The notes below the pieces were generated by a model. The model worked only from the letters and a program-made list of their open reading frames with translations, had not been told where the DNA came from and ran no database searches. DNA of 64,000 nucleotides from Paraspadella gotoi (Eukaryota; Chaetognatha). Within the stretch, counting starts at the first letter, position 1. Each line of letters starts with the position of its first letter. The translations under genes and the position numbers were made by a program. The DNA lies in the NCBI GenBank assembly GCA_051294375.1, contig CM119265.1, positions 12,203,866 through 12,267,865 on the forward strand, in the 5' to 3' direction. Below are positions 11,320-25,157 of this stretch, in pieces.

Positions 11320-11922
11320 CCTCGTTTCACACACGGTTTTCCCTGTTTTATTTCCGCTAATGTTTTGTTTTATTTGGGTTTATTTCGCAGGAATATGGGA
11401 GCCTAAGAAACTTTGAATTCACAGTTAGATCCATTAATTTTTTTTTATTTCAAATTATTAATTCGTGAAAAATACGCAGAGTGAATGCATAACGAGGAAA
11501 CTTTCATTCAAGATCTAATCTATTTTATGGATAGAAAGAACTTTTGTGAATTACAAAATCTATTTTGATTTAACTCCCGCCGAATTCTTTTGTTTTTTTG
11601 CGAATTTTGAAAAGCTCCATCTTCCTTTTTTTTCGTTATGTAAATTTTGATCACGAGAATCGAAAAAAAAATTGTAATAAGAATAATCAAATTCAATTGT
11701 CGCTGGATTCTAACGTCATCATTGAGATCATTATTACATAGAGTTTTGACTGGAATCATCTCCAAAATCCATCCCTGCACTCATCACCGGAATCGCTTTC
11801 CAGAATCGAGAACGGACTAAATTTATTTCCCTTTCCGCTCTACGTATTTTTTCTTCCTTCTATTTTTTAATTTGACGTGACGTCACCCAAACGGAAACGA
11901 AAGGGGGATGTGAGAGAGAGAG

Positions 11923-12004
<82 letters not shown>

Positions 12005-12264
12005 TGAGAGAGGATTTTCATTCCTCCTTTCACTGGCCGTTGCCGTAAAAATGTCGGTGTAACCGCGAAGGCAGGATTTCGCATGAATAACTCCATCTAT
12101 CCCGCCGACTGCGGCGTCTACCATTGGAACGACGATGACAACCCTGGTGGCGACGATGACGACGACGACGACGACCGCACGACGACGAGATAGACGACGA
12201 CGACGACGACTACGACAACCTTGGTAGATGGTATACGGGGGCCCATGAAGAAAACGCGTATATT

Positions 12265-12356
<92 letters not shown>

Positions 12357-12699
12357 AACGGCGGTGGAACGAGAATTTTTTCTTTCAGATCCGTTTTTGA
12401 ATATCTTTATTTAACTTTTAAATCATAAAACTGAATCATTAACAAATTTAATAACAGGGGAACACCTTTCGTTGATTTCGAAGAATCCCGAAATTTTGAG
12501 GCTCTGACGGATAAAATTCTACATCCATCGAATTTTTTTTTTTCCTAAAATCTAAATCTACGAAAAGAAAAAAAAAAGAAAGCAGAGCCAACACTTTCTC
12601 TTTTTTTTTGGTCTCTCGCGTTCAGCACCACGATTTTCCCTTCTCGCCCTTCGTTTTCGTCGTGGTAGTAGTCACCTTCTTAGCCGAAAATCCATCAAC

Positions 12700-12700
<1 letters not shown>

Positions 12701-12759
<59 letters not shown>

Positions 12760-12760
12760 T
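12701..12760. repeat. (TCG)n trinucleotide microsatellite
   Basis: About 19 consecutive TCG units. In one frame this reads poly-serine, but there is no supporting gene context. Confidence 0.95.
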
Positions 12761-13142
12761 CCCCTAATCGACAAAAACAACAACGAGGACAGCAACATCA
12801 GTGAATCGTAGTGAACGGATGTCGCGTCGACTATTTTCTTCTTTTTTTTTAGTTTTTACTTTTCACTCGATCTACTTTTTAAAAATTAAACGCGTCTAGA
12901 GACGATCGTCGAGTTTGTTTCTTTTTTTTCTCTCTTTTATTGTGTATTTTTCGTGACGTTTTTTATACTAGATGAATGGTTTTTACCTTCCGGCATCGGA
13001 TGTCACCATTGTAGGTCGAACTGTATTTATTTTGACGATGTCGCATTGTTCTTGTCGGCGGCGGCGGCGGCGGCGGCGGGCGGATTTCACTGTCACCCAA
13101 AGAACAGCACTACTTTTTGAGTTCTCGAGTTGTCTGAGTTCT

Positions 13143-13236
<94 letters not shown>

Positions 13237-13384
13237 CAATGAATAGGAATGGTGATTGGTTTTCAGGATTTCTCCAAGGAAACTCCGATCGATTTTGAGT
13301 CGACAATAATTAGTATTTGTTATTGTAGGAGAAATATTGAATTACTGGTAGAAGAAATAAACAAAGAAATAAATAAAAAAAATA

Positions 13385-13392
13385 AAGAAATA

Positions 13393-13460
<68 letters not shown>

Positions 13461-13461
13461 A
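13385..13461. repeat. (GAAA)n tetranucleotide microsatellite
   Basis: About 18 units of GAAA flanked by AT-rich sequence. Confidence 0.95.
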
Positions 13462-14685
13462 GGAAAAAAAAAACCAAAGAAATAAAAAAAAGCCGTAAAT
13501 CGAACTTCATCGGAGGTAAAGGGATTCCGTCTTTTTTTTTCTTTTTTCGTAAACCCTTTAAATCCATACCCGAAGCATTAAAACTTTTTTCTCCTCTTCG
13601 AAATTTCTTTTAGTTTTCGTTCTTAATCTTTTTTTAAACCGGCCGATCATCGTCAACTTTCCCCGTCAACGTAAAACGTAAAAAAAAATATAAAACGAAA
13701 ATTTTACATTCATTTCACTATTTTTTTTTCTCTTAAATTCGCCTTTTTTTTTAGCCAAACGTCTTTTTTTCTATTGCCTCGTCGTTCCAGTTTTTTTTTT
13801 TTTTTTTAACCTATAAATTTCGTTATTGTTGTTGTTGATTTAGTTTCATTGTTTTTGCCTAATGTTTCTCGTTCGGCACTTCTGCGCCATTATAATTTCT
13901 TAGTAGGAGTCGCTGGAATTGAACCAATTAAACGCGGTTTATGACTTCTTTTTTTTTTTAACTCAAGATCTTCTAAATTGCGTTTGGAGTAATATCTGCC
14001 ATAGTTATAACCGCCTCTATTTTGACGACGTTTTTTTTTGTGGGCTCGGCAAATATAAGAACCGAATGTTGTGTGACGCTGACGGTTTTATTTACAATCT
14101 TTCGAGTTTAATTGTTAAATCTCGTCATAATGTTCGCGCGAACGTTTGAAAGGAGATGGGGGGTAAGGCTACGAGAGGCGGCAGCTGGATTGAGAATTGT
14201 TTATAAACTAGACTGATAATTTTAAGCTTTAACAGCTATCATAATTTTTTGTTAGTTTAAAAAGTTGCAAGCGAAACAACTCCATGCTACTATTATTAAC
14301 ATTTAAAAGCTTATATGTACGAAACTCATTATTGTCAAACGAGTTCTCAATTTATACATCCCTATTTTTTAAAGTTGAACTCAATCATTTTGAAGAAACA
14401 TAAGGGGTTATTACCACCAAAAAAAAATTACGTATCGGTCAAAAACATTTTGTTTTGGGGCATAAAAACCTATAAAATATTTAGGAACTAATACTTTTTT
14501 AAACACTGCATTCCGCCTCAATCGCCGAGAGTCGATTTTTAAGTTTTTAACGAGAGAGGATTCAAGGCTAAATGCGAGCCTCGCCAAAAATTCGCTCCCC
14601 TTCGTCTACATCACGGATTGAAAAATATCGATTAATTATTTAGATCTACATTTGAGTCCCAGTTTGACAACCTTGGCTAGATCGA

Positions 14686-14723
<38 letters not shown>

Positions 14724-14727
14724 CTCT

Positions 14728-14790
<63 letters not shown>

Positions 14791-15110
14791 CTTGCGCCAT
14801 AGAAAATAATGTTATATCGGATCATGACAGCGAATCGTTACTCTAGATAAACGGATGATAAAGATCTAGGCAACGAAGAGATTGAGAGAGACAGCGAAAA
14901 ATAAAAACGATACCTCTCTCTACCTCTCTCTCTATATGTGTTTTTCTCTCTCCCTCTCTCCCTCTCTCTCTCTCAGTGACTCTTCGGCGAATATATCGGT
15001 TAACGATTCTTCGCTTAATCTATTCTTCTGCTTGTACGATCAGGGGTAGAGCCAGCGAGAGAGAGAGAGAGAGAGGAGGAGGAGGGCGAGGAGGGACGGG
15101 GAGAGAGTTG

Positions 15111-15198
<88 letters not shown>

Positions 15199-15428
15199 GA
15201 AAGAAACAGAAAACGAAATCAGGCGCGGACCCTAACGACAGTTCCCCTTCTAATATATCTTTCTTTATTCGCTAATGAGACTTTTCGACTTGTCGAGTCT
15301 CTCAACTCAAATCGAGTTTTTAATTATATTCGCTCCGAAAGTTATATCGTTCGACATCCTAAAAGCTTATTGTCGTTTAATGGAAAAGGTTAATGATCTC
15401 TAATTGTCGAAATTCTCGCAATATTAAG

Positions 15429-15581
<153 letters not shown>

Positions 15582-16313
15582 GTAAAGCAATATGGCGCTG
15601 GGAGGTTTTTTTTTCCTACCTTCACTTTTCGCACCGCCAAAGAAAAACCTTAGAAAAAAGTTATGACAGTTAAAAGAAAAATTAAAAAAAGAAAAAACCG
15701 AGGAAAAGATTTTTGGGTCTAAAGATCGACGTTAACGATCGAAAGGATCGAGCCTCGCCTCCGGAATCCCCGGGGCGCAAACCTTGCAAAGACGGAAGCG
15801 TATACTTTGTTACGGGATTGTCTTTTTCCACGGCTGCGACGGCAGCAGCGTTAACCGCAGGGAGCAGCGGCAGCTGCGACGGCGAGCGACGATGATTTTT
15901 TTTTATTCCTTCTCAAACTCTCACACGTTCAAATTCTTTCTTTAAGACGATCTTGTATGAATTTTTAGAGGCATCATTATCTAATCTAATCTAATCCAAT
16001 TAATCAATTAAGTTTTTTTTTCTAAAACCCTTTATACAATGGATATTTTTGTTAATTTTTTCTTAGCGTTGAAATGTCGAATAAACATTGAACAAGCGTC
16101 GAAAAAACATAATGAAAAGAGGCTAAAACGAATCAACGAGAAAAACGGAAAAATTCCCTTAAAAAAAAACAAAACAAAAAAGAAACAAAAAAGCAATAAA
16201 CAACTTTTCGCGTTTCCCACCCTTCGGCCTCCTTTGCTTCTCACAAACAACGAAAGAAAAAAAAATATCGTCTACCTTCCACTTGAAATAATTTATAACT
16301 TCTCTCTTCTTCT

Positions 16314-16380
<67 letters not shown>

Positions 16381-16634
16381 TAGAGCTATTTTCTTCCAAG
16401 CGCTTATTTTTTATTTTCCCCTTTTAACGAGGGAGAGAGAGAGAGGAGAGAGGAGAGCGTAAAGGAAAAACAATAAAAAGCACTGGATTGCAATTTGAAC
16501 GCGATAAATTGAAAGTTGAGAACATTTATTTCGATCGCGTTTTACTACTTTAAACTTTTTAGAGGAGATTAGATTCCAAAACAATTTCTCGAGGCGGCCG
16601 CCCCGTACAAATAAAAAAAACGAGGACGCGCCCG

Positions 16635-16659
16635 NNNNNNNNNNNNNNNNNNNNNNNNN
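16635..16659. other. Assembly gap of exactly 25 N
   Basis: Twenty-five N. A run of the same length occurs at 31527-31551, at the other end of the duplicated block. Fixed-length small gaps are typical of gap-closing software output, not of measured distance. Confidence 0.98.
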
Positions 16660-16669
16660 CCCGGTTCGT

Positions 16670-16747
<78 letters not shown>

Positions 16748-17156
16748 CCGCGCCACGAAAAATCCGCGCTCGTTTCCTTTTTGAACTCTTCTGCGTCCGA
16801 TCGAACGCGGAGACAAAAAGACGAAAAGACAACAAAACAAATATTTTTTTAAACAATAAAAAAACATCCTTAGAATCTCGGCCAATAAACCGTAACTTGT
16901 TTTCGATATATAACCCAAGTATTTTATTTTTTACTTCTAAATAGAACCCTTCTCTCTCTTTCTCTCTCTCTTGTGGATCTGGTCTATTCTACATTCAAAC
17001 CCCTCTTCTCCTTCATGAATTTAACTGCTTCATTATCTCGCACCGGTGCCGCTCCGTAGAGCCGATTAATGTAACGATAATGTTCGTATTGTTTACATTA
17101 CTTAGAGCGTAGATCCAAAGTTATGAAAAATAAAAAATGTTATTTCCTCTGTAGAT

Positions 17157-17238
<82 letters not shown>

Positions 17239-17308
17239 CGCGTCCAGAGCGATACATTTTAGAGTCGACGGAGTTTTTCTCTAAACTGAAGGACGCCTGC
17301 TTTTATTA

Positions 17309-17378
<70 letters not shown>

Positions 17379-17458
17379 CTCTCTCTAAGAAAGTATGTGA
17401 ACCACGGTTAGCGAAATATATTTTGCTGAATATATTTGCCACAATCACCAAAAAACTT

Positions 17459-17723
17459 CTTTGGGACAACAACACGACAACAACAACAACCTTAACGACT
17501 CTTAACTTTACCTAAATCGTTGGACCTTACGACTTAAGGTAAAATAGTTTACATTGACACTAATTCGTTCGACTCTTATTGTGTATTTTTACTATTGTCT
17601 TTTCTCTTTTTGTTGATTGTCGTTTTCTCTTCTTGAAAATATTTTGATCGATTACATGTTGTAATAAATCTCGTGAACGTCTTCTTATTTCTTCTTTAAA
17701 TTTCCTATCAAGTCATTTACCAA
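17459..17723 (+). repeat. 5' LTR of retrotransposon copy A
   Basis: Aligns with the 3' LTR at 22777-23051 and both LTRs of copy B. Shared landmarks include the CAACAACAAC-rich start, a CGACTT..AGGT segment, the ACTATTGTCTTTTCTCTT block and the terminal TTTACCAAA. Just inside is TGGTCAAGCCCGACG, a possible tRNA primer-binding site beginning TGG. Confidence 0.8.
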
Positions 17724-20700
17724 AGTGGTCAAGCCCGACGGAAAACCAAGCAAAAGAACACTGCAAACCTTCTATCAAAATCAACTATTAAAGACTGCTC
17801 TCTTCACGAATCTCTAACGGCCCATCACATGGAAGATGCGCGCTCGTAGGGCATCCGCCGCCGCAGGTCGCGTCGCGTACTCCCCTTAGACGCCCGCCGG
17901 ACATGTGTGACACTCTTGGCGGGCCCACCCGCTAGGCGCCTTCCGCCCCCTGATGCCTGGACCCCGGGCGCTGATCTCCACATGACAAAACCTTGTCGCC
18001 GGGCGCCGAAAACCGTCTTCGCTTGGCCACCTCGAGTTGCTCTCCAAAGCTGCTCTGGCCCCAATCACCATTGGCCTTCAATCCCTTCCGCGAAAGAGAA
18101 GTCACACGATTCCTAGGCGCAGGACTTCCGCAAGGCAACTGCCGTCGCCTCGCCCGGTGCAACGGCAACCCAAAAAACGCCCTCGCCTAGAAAATACCGG
18201 CGGGACGCCGCGTCTGTCCCAGGGCGCCGCCGCTGCTCCTTCCATGCCCTGCCAACTGGGAACTTCCCCAGTTGTTCAAATGCCTGGAACGCCGGGTAGC
18301 TTGCCGCCCCAAATCCACATCGCGCCGCGCTTCTCGCGCGCCACCCAAAACTGTTCAGCTGCCAACCCGCGAGTCTATGGATAACATCGGTAACGCTAAT
18401 TCAACCTTCCAACTTTCCAGATGCCCCCGCCCGCCACCCTCCTCCCGCACCCACGCAGCGCCAAAGCTTACCCCACCGTTTGATCCAGCCAAGTGCAGAT
18501 CTGGATGTAGCTGCTTCAGATAAGCGGCGTTTTGGCCGTCGCTTGCCTCGACGACACCCACGCCAAAGCTTAGTCATGTTTCGCGACTAATCCCTTCTGA
18601 GCATCAGTTCACTTATCAATCGAGCACTCTACCAACCTGGCCGTCGCCCTCATTCGAGACTGTTCCAAAGAAAGGCTTTATCTCACCTCTTTGGTGAGAA
18701 GAAGGAGGCAACTCGCGGCGCCGCGCTCTCACAAACCCCAACCTCTCAATGACGAACCCACTCTTCAGTCTCCCACCATATTGGAATCCGACTTTTCCGT
18801 TGAACTCGACATGCAAACTCTCTTCAAAGAAATGTGTGCACAACGCCCCTCCTCCTCATGTAAAGAAGCCGTTGCCCATTACTACTCAAAACTCCCTCAA
18901 GATTAGCTGCTGAAGCGCTGACGCGTTTTACGACACACGCGGTTATATCTCGTGTTGTCAAACCTCCCTAACAGCTCAATCACCTCGGTGCATGCCGTGT
19001 ATGGCCGACACCGGAAACCGCGAGGACCACGACGACGACGATAACTTCCCCACGCTCTATACGCCTGAATATGTGCCATTGTGCCTTCAGGCTCGTTCAT
19101 ACTTCTGCTCAACGACCGAAGCTGACCGCATCAACAGCCCTCAATTGGCAACAGATGCCCGAAAATCCAGCAAACGCTCCAGCGGCACAACTCTGCTGAG
19201 TTCACTTGGCAATTTTGGAGCATGAGGCCAGGAGAAAAGTGTCGCAACCATGCGCCGGAGGAAAAGGAACGCGCGGCCGGAAAGTAAGGCCAGCTGCCGC
19301 CGGCGGAAATCGAAAACCTAGCTTCACGTCCGCTGATAACGCACAACGGCCTCACAGTGCTTAGTGGATTACGGCGGCGCCAGCGTCTCTCTCGTGCGCC
19401 AAACTCTGCCAGAGCGAAACATGGGACCAACGCGCACACCGGCCCCTCCATGCCGCCAAACGGGGTCTCCCATTCCATGTTATGGCCACCGAAGAGATGA
19501 CCGATTCGATTAGGGTCACGCCCAAATTCACATGGGATTTCGTTTATCGCAGATGTCTCTACGCCCACTAGGAAAACGATGCTTCCCTGATGGAAGTACG
19601 ACCTCCGCGCCTTTTCCCGAAAATGAAAGTTGGGTCGACTGCAAAAGATTTTTCCACTGTCGCAGGAGAAAATTCGCAAAAGGGCGCCCCATTTCTGGTA
19701 AACACCGTTCACAATGTTACACCCACATGCTCGTATGCAACGGCCAGGACGACAACGCCCTCCTTGCGACAACCATCCAACCCCCAAACCACGGAGTTAA
19801 ACATTCATACCTATCGGACCAGGGACCACCATTTTTCACGCACAAGCCCGCCGAATTTAGCCCCAGACAGCTCGCCGGCGGTAAAAGCCGAGTTTGAAAG
19901 CTGGAGAAGCTGGCATTCATCATGCGAAGAGTCGAGTGCTTTGGCTTCTCCCCTCATTGTCGTATAAAGAAGCACCGATTGGCCAGCCTGCTGAGCATGC
20001 GTACTATCGGGTCTCACACTGTCACCAAAGATGACCCATACGCCAATAAGGCAACTCGCCGAACTTCAACGCCGACAGATTGCGGGTAAAAAGTCTTGTT
20101 CAAAAATTGATCTTTTTCAAGACGTACCATCAAATCCCCGCTCTCCACCAGCTCACGTTAAGAAGACGGCCATCATCACCACCATTGGATCATGGAATAC
20201 CTCCGCACCCATTCGGCTCAAAAAAGCAGCCAGAGGATTTCCAACGCCATGATGGATGCAATCCTGCAGGGCCATCCCTCATTGTTTGTATACTTAGACG
20301 AACATTCTCGTCGCTTCCGCATCCACAGGAGCTAACAATAAGAGGATTGTCAAACGAGTCTTCGATGCCTCGAAAAAATAACGCCTCATAGTGGAACAGG
20401 GCAAAGTTGTGTTTTTGGGCGCCTCATTCAGCTGGAGTCCTTGGATACCAAGTTGATGCCCGCGGAGGTAAAAGCATTGCCATCTCGCTTTGGCTGACAT
20501 CCGCAATTCTTCCGACCCAACGACCATTAAGAGAACTCCAGCGTCTTCCTCGGGAGTCCTGAACTGATTAGCAGACGTTCATGCGCCATCATGCCCACAC
20601 CCTCGAGCCCCTCCTACGGACTCACTCCGAGGCAAAGCCAAAACGACTGCAATGGACAGAAAACTCATGACGCGGGCATTCAGGCAGCCAAAAACCTCCT

Positions 20701-22776
20701 CGGCCAGACGCCACCCTTCCTTTTTGCACCCAATCGACGGCGCGCCGCTTGCCCTAACGTCGATGCTTCTCTCTCTGCCATTGGTCGCAGTGCTCGGCAG
20801 GCCATTGGATGCGCAGTTGAAACCACTGGGGTTCTTTTCTTCCCATCTCTCGAGGCTCGCACGTACGCCGGTGGCCACCGTTTGACCGCATTCTGCAGAC
20901 ACTATATCGCGCGGTTCGCCATTCGCCCGGCACATTCTGGAAAGGACGCCCTGTCTCCTTGTGCTGTTTTCCGACTCCACAACAGTTTAGTCCCCGCCAA
21001 TTCGCAAAAAAACTGGGCTCATACAATGAGACCAAACGTATCAGGCTGGCGGCCATAAGCGGAAATAATACAACAATGTGCGCTACATATAGAGGCGCAA
21101 AGACGAATAATGGTTGTTGCTGATGCCCTCTCGCGCCCTCCACTTTCCACCTGCCGGCAGCACCCACTCTGGAGGGCTTACCAATCAACTCAATCACAAG
21201 ACACGGCAATCGATTTACTGCTTTGTGCGGGCGGGCACTCAAATCAATGACCCTGATACACATCGCCTGTCTCGCAGACGCCACATACCTCTTTGCGTTT
21301 CCAAAATGTCAAGGTTGATAGGTGCCAACAATTAACTCTGCGACGTCAGTAGTGGTCCGGGCGCGTCCGCTGTGGTACGCCCAACACCTGCGTCGAAAAA
21401 TTTTCGACGCAATTCATGGTCTTCTCATCCGGGGTTAAAGAGCAACAAAAAGCTTGCTCTTCTGACATGCCGATCTCACATGGCCCGCGGCCAAAACCGG
21501 ACATAGCAGAATGGACACCGCTCCTGCCATCACTTGCCAGAGGTCAAAGTCACAACACCGTCCAAGCTTCCACTGCAACAATTCAAAACCCAGAGCGCTG
21601 TTCATTGAGCACGTCCAATATTGGATCTGGTGGGTACCTACTTACCAGCATCAGCAGCCACACCCACCTTTTAACTTGCATTGACGCGTCAACCCGTTGG
21701 CCAGGCTATCCCCATACGCGAGCACCCTTCACACTGCCACTGAGTTGCTGCTGCTTTCCCTCCAAAATTGGATTTCACGTTCTTGGGGATTCCAGCTACA
21801 AGTCACTACTGATCGTGGATAACAATTACGTCCGAAACTGACCCAACTTTCAGAAATGGTTGGCTATCAACTTGCACAACACAGTACATCCCCAGTCAAA
21901 CGGAATGATAGAGAGATGGCCAAGAGACACTTACAGAAAAGCATCCCTAAAAGCTCGCTGCGACGGCGCCGCAGCAGACAATTGACATCACAACTTTCCT
22001 TGCGGTTTGCTGCTTGCCCTCTCGAAAACAACCCCATAAGAGGGACATTGGATGCCTCGCCGGCTGAACTTAGTTATGGGTGAAGCACTCACAATCCCAG
22101 GCAGAGCACTTGGCCCCATCTCACCCAAAGCAGATACGCGATGCACGAACGAGCTGAAGATGCTGCAAAATCTAGAACTGAAGTCGCTCTTAATGGGACC
22201 CACCTCCAGTTCTGCTCACTCTCTTACCAACAACAAGAATCCAAAACTCTCTGTGAAAATGCAGAATTTGTTTTCCTTAAAACGTCCGGCACAATGCTAT
22301 GGGAGCATTTGCAGGCATACCCTATGTAGGTCCATTCCGAGTCATCCAAAGAGGGCCAACGAACTTTGACTCTTGGACATTCCTGGACGCGGACCCGACC
22401 CACAGTCACAATGACAGAGTCCAAAACCCAGCTGCCAGCGATCAACAAACACCACCAATGAACCACCCCAACGCTCCAAAAAGAGAGGCCGACCACGCAA
22501 ACAACCCTTCCACTTTACAAGATTCCATCACCCATCAAAAAAAACTCGTACCACTGGAATCACGAGTCTCCAAACCAACGGCCCGCCCTCACACTGACCA
22601 CGATTGCATCCGACGACCACTGCACAGGGTCTGCTCCTACTCGGATTCAACCACCAAAGCAGTTTGAAACAACTTTTCCCTCTACAGCACCTTGTTCCCA
22701 CCGGACGTAAGATATGAGCCACAAAGCATTCAAACCCTGGCCACCAATGAAGATGCTGACAGCCTTGGGGGGGATA

Positions 22777-23051
22777 TTTGTGACAAACCAAAACGACAAC
22801 AACAAATAACCTTACACGGACTCTTAATACTACCTAAATCGTTGTGACCTACCGACTTTAGGTCAAATAGTTAATTGACCACTAGATTCGTTTCGACTCT
22901 TATTGTTTTTTTACTATTGTCTTTTCTCTTCTTTGTATTGTTCCGTTTTTCTCTCTGAAAATGATTTTGACAATTACATGTGTGTAAATAAATTCGTGAA
23001 ACGGTCTTTCTTATTTTCTTCTTTTAAATTCCTATCAAGTCATCTACCAAA
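22777..23051 (+). repeat. 3' LTR of retrotransposon copy A
   Basis: Second LTR, following a G-rich polypurine tract and ending CTACCAAA before the right flank ATTCTGT. Confidence 0.8.
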
Positions 23052-24568
23052 ATTCTGTATTTTTAGGGGTTGTATTCTTCAATTAAATAAAATAACACGT
23101 GCACCATGTCCTTCGCATTTAAAATTCATCCTTACATCTTAAATATCAAGTACAAACCGAACGCCGATGTCAAAAAAATTTGTTAATTTCTTCTAAAGTA
23201 AAATCCAAACGGACTTTGAGCAATTTCTAAAATCACCGATTGCATATAAATTCGACGAAAATTAGACATATTTCGATAAACACGAATCGAAAAATCTTAA
23301 AACTAAAACACCCTGAGATAAATTATAATCTCGACCCAACCGAATATCTTGAATGCTTTCATTCCTTCGCCAAAAAACAAAACTATTCTGCGCACATCTT
23401 GACTCGCGACAAAATTATTTTTAAAAATAATTAGAATATTAAAGACCAAAAATCTAAATAATATACAAAGAATTCTACCCATTACAGAAGCTCGTTTTCT
23501 TCAGAATCCATATAGTTACAACCGAGAACGCGTAAATTATATACGATAGGTCAACCTTATAGGCTGTTTTTTAATTTTCTGAGTCATCTCCGGAGACGAA
23601 CGACTCTTTGAAGGTCTCTTCTTTTTAAACTCCAAGATTTTAATTGTGAGAGTAACGTTTTTTTTTTTCCCTTTGATTGGGTAACAAGTTGAAAAATCTA
23701 TCGGCCCGGTTAAGCTTACCCACGATGAATTCATATAACTAGTAGTGAACTGAGCAGTAACAACAGTATTCTCCCGATTGCGTCGATGTGGCGCTCATGA
23801 ATTAAATCTCTACAATCAATTCTTTACTCGCCTACTATTGTAACTATATCTTCACAACCCGTGCGTGTTGTCTACATTTGAACACAAAACTCTACAATAT
23901 GTTCATTTAATTAAGTAACAGTTACCTGTAGGTGTTTTGATATTAAGAATGTGTTGTTGTGCGGCACAAAACAACATTTAGCTAGGGTAAAAAGACACGA
24001 AGAAGGAAAGTCGAGAGAAAAGTCGAGTTCTACATGTCATAGACGGTCGAGTGATGTATATCGAGGAGAGAGAGGGGGACGACTGACTAGTTCTGGACGC
24101 ATTATTTCAAGAACGAATCGAAATGATGTGAAATCTCTCTCTCTCTCTCTCTCTCGCCCGCGCCACGAAATCCGCGCTCGTTTCCTTTTTGAACTCTTCT
24201 GCGTCCGATCGAACGCGGAGACAAAAAGACGAAAAGACAACAAAAACCAAATATTTTTTTAAACAATAAAAAAACATCCTTAGAATCTCGGCCAATAAAC
24301 CGTAACTTGTTTTCGATATATAACCCAAGTATTTTATTTTTTACTTCTAAATAGAACCCTTCTCTCTCTTTCTCTCTCTCTTGTGGATCTGGTCTATCTA
24401 CATTCAAACCCCTCTTCTCCCTTCATGAATTTAACTGCCTTCATTATCTCGCCACCGGTGCCGCTCCGTAGAGCCGATTAATGTAACGATAATGTTCGTA
24501 TTGTTTACATTACTTAGAGCGTAGATCCAAAGTTATGAAAAATAAAAAATGTTATTTCCTCTGTAGAT

Positions 24569-24663
<95 letters not shown>

Positions 24664-24735
24664 GGCGCGTCCAGAGCGATACATTTTAGAGTCGACGGAG
24701 TTTTTCTCTAAACTGAAGGACGCCTGCTTTTATTA

Positions 24736-24801
<66 letters not shown>

Positions 24802-24887
24802 TCTCCCTCTCTCTAAGAAAGTATGTGAACCACGTTAGCGAAATATATTTTGCTGAATATATTTGCCAACAATCACCAAAAAACTTC

Positions 24888-25157
24888 TTTTGGTGACAAC
24901 AACACGACAACAACAACAACCTTAACGACTTTCTTAACTTTAACCTAAATCGTTGGACCTACGACTTAAGGTCAAATAGTTAATTGACCACTAGATTCGT
25001 TTGACTCTTATTGTTATTTTTACTATTGTCTTTTCTCTTTTTGTTGATTGTCGGTTTTCTCTTCTGAAAATATTTTGATCGATTACATGTTGTAATAAAT
25101 CTCGCTGAACGTCTTCTTATTTTCTTCTTTATAAATTCCTATCAAGTCATTTACCAA
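24888..25157 (+). repeat. 5' LTR of retrotransposon copy B
   Basis: Begins TTTGGTGACAAC after AAACTTCT and ends TTTACCAAA. The termini TTTGGT and ACCAAA are inverted repeats of each other. Confidence 0.8.

Larger units (their letters stand above)
17459..23051 (+). mobile_element. Ty3/Gypsy-type LTR retrotransposon, degenerate, copy A
   Basis: Two LTRs of about 270 bp (17459-17723 and 22777-23051) flank an internal region with pol homology on the plus strand, broken by many frameshifts. In order are an aspartic-protease-like segment near 19360, reverse transcriptase around 20080-20400 with its YLDD-type site at 20289-20300, RNase H around 20745-21050, integrase core around 21540-21960 and a GPF module near 22325. 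The order protease-RT-RNase H-integrase defines the Ty3/Gypsy group. A G-rich polypurine tract (near 22766) precedes the 3' LTR. Frameshifts are mostly single-base and often absent from copy B at the same site, so sequencing noise is at least as likely as decay. Confidence 0.88.
16660..24132. repeat. 7.4-kb duplicated unit, copy 1
   Basis: This stretch is repeated at 24133-31526 in the same orientation with the same order: CT tracts, left flank, LTR retrotransposon, right flank. The period is 7393 bp, measured on the shared segment at 23537 and 30930. The right portion (about 23400-24132 against 30780-31526) appears identical, while the retrotransposon parts differ by very many single-base indels. 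The two copies join inside a CT microsatellite. Confidence 0.9.

Noticed and set aside
13149-13461. CRISPR-like array
   Set aside because: Repeats are simple di- and tetranucleotides with no unique spacers, in an animal genome.
16559-16918. ORFs reading through the 25-N gap
   Set aside because: The frame across the N run is meaningless and the rest is CT repeat.
20579-21284. Several overlapping ORFs on both strands as independent genes
   Set aside because: They lie inside frame-shifted retrotransposon pol (RNase H and integrase regions); minus-strand ones are shadows.
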